Source: Clostridia bacterium
GTDB lineage: Bacteria > Bacillota > Clostridia > Christensenellales > CAG-138
Length of the DNA stretch: 8,432 nucleotides
Reading direction: 5' to 3'
NCBI GenBank assembly: GCA_030530185.1
Contig: JAUMVL010000069.1
Location: 1 to 8,432, forward strand
Positions within the stretch are counted from its first letter, which is position 1. Each line of letters begins with the position of its first letter. Positions 6,104 through 8,432 of this stretch are shown here, in pieces. The notes below the pieces were generated by a model. It did no database searches. It was not told the DNA's origin and saw nothing but the letters and a program-made list of their open reading frames with translations. The position numbers were made by a program, and so were the translations under genes.

Positions 6104-6697
6104 ATGAAACGAATGATAAGCGCCCTGCTGCTGTGCGCGCTGCTGCTGACGGCTGCGCTGCCGGCATTTGCCGAGGGCGAGGATATTTATATTGATGCCG
6201 TCCACTCAAGCGACGAATACAAGGATATGCTGATGGATTCCTTCGATCGAACCGTGCTCGGACAGAATTCCAACGTCCGGGAACAGTTGAAAAAGATCCT
6301 GTATTTGGATACGGTCACCGTGGATGCCGCGGCATACAACCAAATTATCGCCGCCGTCAACAAAGCGATTACGACCGAAACGCTCTCCACAGGCGCAACG
6401 CTCGATGCCTATACCGAGTCGGACCTTGCGATCGCGGCGGAACTGATCTCCGAGATCTGCGACGCGCTCGATCTCGACTTTGCGATCGATCCAAGCATTG
6501 ATTCGCAGAACGAATACGCGCGTGTGATTACGATCAAAAAGAATGGCAAGGTGCTCGGGCGGATCAACTCCGATGCGAAAACCGACGTTGCGAACCCGGC
6601 TTCCGTGCTCTGGATCGTGATCGGCGGGCTGCTGCTGCTCATGTCGCTTTGGCTCGGTTTGTGGCAGATGACGCAAAGGAGGCGTTTCGAAGCGTAA
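6104..6697 (+). CDS. Exported protein with a C-terminal membrane segment and Arg-rich tail; candidate sortase partner
   Basis: This is a 197-residue protein. Residues 1 to about 23 form a classic signal peptide (MKRM, a Leu/Ala-rich core, cleavage after AFA). Residues about 24-165 are an acidic, mostly helical extracytoplasmic domain with no family recognised. Residues about 168-189 form a membrane helix, followed by QRRRFEA. The hydrophobic helix plus Arg tail resembles the end of a cell-wall sorting signal, but no LPXTG is present; the residues before the helix are VANPAS. It may instead simply be a single-pass membrane protein. GGAGG at 6094-6098 lies 5 nt before ATG. Its stop overlaps the sortase start (TAATG), so the two are coupled. 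Confidence 0.85.
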   Translation: MKRMISALLLCALLLTAALPAFAEGEDIYIDAVHSSDEYKDMLMDSFDRTVLGQNSNVREQLKKILYLDTVTVDAAAYNQIIAAVNKAITTETLSTGATLDAYTESDLAIAAELISEICDALDLDFAIDPSIDSQNEYARVITIKKNGKVLGRINSDAKTDVANPASVLWIVIGGLLLLMSLWLGLWQMTQRRRFEA

Positions 6698-7371
6698 TGG
6701 AAGCACTCCCAAAGAAATCGAAGACCGGCGGCAGAACGATGGCGCTGCTGTTGCCGTTTGTGCTGTTTTTTTTCGGCCTCTTTTTTGTCAGCATCTATTT
6801 GTTCCAAACGGTCGTCGAGGAGACGGCCTACTTTTCGCTGCTGGTCGGCGATACCGCTCCGCGCGCAGTAGAGGACCTCGATACCGGATTTGTGCCCGGG
6901 GAACGTCCGGCAAAGCTGACGCGCATTCCGTCCATTGCCTACGGCAAGCAGTTTGCGCGGCTTAATGTTGTTTGGGACGGCGACGGCTGGGAGATCGTCA
7001 ACATCCCGGTCTATCTCGGCGCGGATAAGAGCATTCTCAAAAAGGGCGCGGGGATGTCCTATGCCTCGTTTTTCCCGGGCGAGGGCGGCTGTACGATCAT
7101 TTCGGCGCATGTGACACGCCATTTTGCCGAGCTGGAAACAACGCCTGTCGGCGCAACCGTACTCCTCGAAACAAGCTACGGCCCGTACCGCTATACAGTC
7201 GCGGAACGGTTCAACGGCGTGAAGGGCACCGACCGTTGGTATATGGATTCGTCGAGCAATTACGACCTGATCCTGTATTCCTGCTATCCGCGGGACAACA
7301 GCGGTGAACGCCGCATCGAGCGCTGTGTGCTCTGCTGCACGCTCGTGGACGGGGCGGAGGTGGCAAAATGA
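6697..7371 (+). CDS. Sortase-family transpeptidase, class D-like
   Basis: Sortases are membrane-bound cysteine transpeptidases that cut a sorting motif in exported proteins and join them to the cell wall or to another protein. This 224-residue protein has a basic N-terminus, one membrane helix (about residues 16-38) and an extracellular sortase fold. The first catalytic residue is His138 (TIISAHVTRHF), preceded by the SYASFFPGEGG stretch typical of the family. Cys196 lies in LILYSCYP, matching the TLxTC strand and the Cys-Tyr-Pro of class D enzymes. The active-site Arg is one of Arg205/206/209 (GERRIERC). The start is ATG 6697: the longer frame would begin inside the preceding gene, while AAAGGAGG (6675-6682) lies 14 nt upstream, slightly far. 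It overlaps its neighbours by 1 and 4 nt. Confidence 0.9.
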   Translation: MEALPKKSKTGGRTMALLLPFVLFFFGLFFVSIYLFQTVVEETAYFSLLVGDTAPRAVEDLDTGFVPGERPAKLTRIPSIAYGKQFARLNVVWDGDGWEIVNIPVYLGADKSILKKGAGMSYASFFPGEGGCTIISAHVTRHFAELETTPVGATVLLETSYGPYRYTVAERFNGVKGTDRWYMDSSSNYDLILYSCYPRDNSGERRIERCVLCCTLVDGAEVAK

Positions 7372-8219
7372 AACTGTCGAAAGCCATCGGCACGGTTCTG
7401 CTGTGCTGCCTGCTGCTGCTCGGGACGGCGCTTGCACTTGTCACGGGGCTGTTGCGCTTTTTCGTGCTGAATCCGCACTTTTATCAGGCGTTTGTTCCTT
7501 CGGCTTCGTATTGCAGCGAACTGCGCGCCCGGATCGGGGAGAACCTCGACCATGTCGCGATCCTGTACGGACTCGAGGAAGGCGTATTGACCGAGGTCGT
7601 GACTGACGCAGACATCCGTTCCTATACCGGCGCGCTGATTGACAGCCTGTTCGACGATGCCACAACCGATACGCTGACGCTTCCGAGCTTCCCGAAAGAA
7701 GCATTTTCGGACTATCTACGCGCGCATACGGCGTACAGCGAACAGGCCATTTCGGATTTTTCCGAGGACTGTGCGGCGTCGGTCAACGACGATCTTGCAG
7801 CAATCAATCTCAGCCTGCTGGTCTCGGGCTTTTCCCGGCTTCGGAGTTCACGCCTTGCGCTGCTGTCTCCGGTGCTGCTTCTTGCTTCGCTTGCGCTGAT
7901 CGGCGTGCTGATTGCAATGACGGCAACTGTTCATTCCGAATCGCCGCGCACGGGCGCCGTTGCAATCTTCGGCGGACTGTTTCTCGGAATATCGACGGTA
8001 TTCGTTCCGGTCATGGTGTTCTGGCTGTTCGATTATATCGGGAGACTCAACCTTGCCGTGTCGGCGTTCCGCACCATTTTGGTCGGCATTTTGAGCACCG
8101 CGTTGTACGGCTGCCTTGCCGTGCTCGGGATGCTGCTTGGAATCAGCTTTATTCTGCTGGTGATTGCATGCGCTTTTGCCGCAAAAGGAAAGAAGCCGAA
8201 GACGAAAAAAGTTCGATAA
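7368..8219 (+). CDS. Polytopic membrane protein of the sortase operon
   Basis: This 283-residue protein has one N-terminal membrane helix (about residues 7-32), an extracytoplasmic, mainly helical domain (about 33-158) and then three or four helices (about 163-186, 195-220 and 234-272). It ends in a very basic tail (KGKKPKTKKVR) that should be cytoplasmic. No family was recognised, and no transport or enzymatic motif is visible. It overlaps the sortase gene by ATGA, with GGAGG at 7356-7360 7 nt before ATG, so translation is coupled. By position it may help present substrate to the sortase or form part of the same surface complex. No clear intrinsic terminator follows. Confidence 0.85.
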   Translation: MKLSKAIGTVLLCCLLLLGTALALVTGLLRFFVLNPHFYQAFVPSASYCSELRARIGENLDHVAILYGLEEGVLTEVVTDADIRSYTGALIDSLFDDATTDTLTLPSFPKEAFSDYLRAHTAYSEQAISDFSEDCAASVNDDLAAINLSLLVSGFSRLRSSRLALLSPVLLLASLALIGVLIAMTATVHSESPRTGAVAIFGGLFLGISTVFVPVMVFWLFDYIGRLNLAVSAFRTILVGILSTALYGCLAVLGMLLGISFILLVIACAFAAKGKKPKTKKVR

Positions 8220-8246
8220 AATTGCGACCTTTTGCCAAATTCAGAC

Positions 8247-8275
8247 TTGACAAGCAGGCCCAAACCGTTTATAAT
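8247..8275 (+). promoter_or_regulatory. Perfect consensus sigma-A promoter of infC
   Basis: TTGACA (8247-8252), exactly 17 nt, then TATAAT (8270-8275). Every position matches the consensus. Transcription should begin near 8282-8283, giving a leader of about 120 nt before infC, consistent with a strongly expressed but attenuated translation-factor operon. Confidence 0.96.
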
Positions 8276-8282
8276 AACTTCG

Positions 8283-8403
8283 GTTTTAAGCAGAGGCACC
8301 CGCTTCTCACCTGCCGGCCAAGCTGCCGCGTCAAAGAAAACAGCGTTTTGTTCGATAAGTGGGTGCATTGTGTGCCCACTATTTTATTTGGAGGTGTGTT
8401 TTC
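8283..8403 (+). promoter_or_regulatory. infC operon leader (L20-leader type) with antiterminator
   Basis: The 5' part carries GGCACCCGCTTCTCACC (8295-8311). Its GCACCCGCTT (8296-8305) can pair over 10 positions (one G-U) with AAGTGGGTGC (8357-8366), the 5' arm of the downstream terminator. The two structures exclude each other, as in the infC-rpmI-rplT leader of Bacillus subtilis, where ribosomal protein L20 represses the operon. The sequence shows the pairing; that L20 is the ligand here is inferred from that family. Confidence 0.85.
8358..8389 (+). terminator. Leader attenuator before infC
   Basis: AGTGGG (8358-8363) and CCCACT (8375-8380) form the stem, extended by weaker pairs (TGCA with TGTG) around a three-base loop. 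The interrupted T-tract ATTTTATTT (8381-8389) follows and leads straight into GGAGG (8390-8394) of infC. Its 5' arm is the part captured by the upstream antiterminator. Confidence 0.85.
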
Positions 8404-8432
8404 ATCGCTACGCAGGAAATGCAGATCAACGA
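8404..8432 (+). CDS. infC: Translation initiation factor IF-3, 5' end only, ATC start
   Basis: The window ends after about nine codons. From the ATC at 8404 the frame reads I/M-A-T-Q-E-M-Q-I-N, the conserved start of clostridial IF-3 (STQEMQIN-E type). IF-3 binds the 30S subunit, keeps the subunits apart and checks start-codon choice. GGAGG (8390-8394) lies 9 nt before the ATC, whereas the first in-frame ATG (8419) lies 24 nt away, so the ATC is preferred. Non-canonical infC starts (AUU in E. coli) let IF-3 control its own synthesis. rpmI and rplT would normally follow outside the window. Confidence 0.9.

Noticed and set aside
6409..7437. 342-codon minus-strand frame across the sortase region
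   Set aside because: It runs antisense to two well-supported genes, including a sortase with His and Cys motifs, and has no start signal.
1..8432. CRISPR array, tRNA, rRNA, transposase or integrase genes
   Set aside because: No regularly spaced repeats, tRNA cloverleaf, rRNA sequence or recombinase motifs were seen on either strand.

Overview
The window looks like a piece of a Bacillota chromosome, probably class Clostridia. The evidence is strong GGAGG-type ribosome binding sites, consensus sigma-A promoters, a class D-like sortase gene and, at the right edge, the start of infC behind a leader of the Firmicute L20/infC attenuator type. No species can be named from the sequence alone.

The window has two halves of different base composition, judged by eye. 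Positions 1 to about 4050 are AT-rich and hold six plus-strand genes (126-470, 615-1022, 1057-1680, 1697-2284, 2466-3071, 3091-3822). All are hypothetical, and four are clearly membrane or exported proteins. Two of them share a 102-nt segment at about 93% identity that encodes the same 34 residues around a membrane segment, as if one ancestral gene had been duplicated and split. This half also has a perfect 24-nt palindrome (52-75), a perfect 10-bp stem-loop (2342-2370), a short direct repeat (2293-2317) and a stretch of possible gene debris (3823-4072). It looks like accessory, lineage-specific DNA.

From about 4073 the DNA is GC-richer. A two-way terminator (4073-4100) separates the plus-strand island from a convergent minus-strand pair. 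That pair has its own strong promoter (5823-5851) and encodes a DUF3006-like/chloramphenicol acetyltransferase-like fusion protein (4874-5791), followed 4 nt later by a membrane-anchored protein with a DxNxDGxxD calcium-type loop (4126-4869).

Divergent from this pair is a tightly overlapping plus-strand operon: a signal-peptide protein with a C-terminal membrane segment and Arg-rich tail (6104-6697), a sortase (6697-7371) and a polytopic membrane protein (7368-8219). It reads as a self-contained cell-surface module, and the first protein is the natural candidate partner of the sortase although it has no LPXTG motif.

The window ends with a perfect-consensus promoter (TTGACA-17-TATAAT), a leader whose 5' part can pair with the 5' arm of an intrinsic terminator, and the first codons of infC, which appears to start with the rare codon ATC. 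This is the most clearly interpretable regulatory element here.
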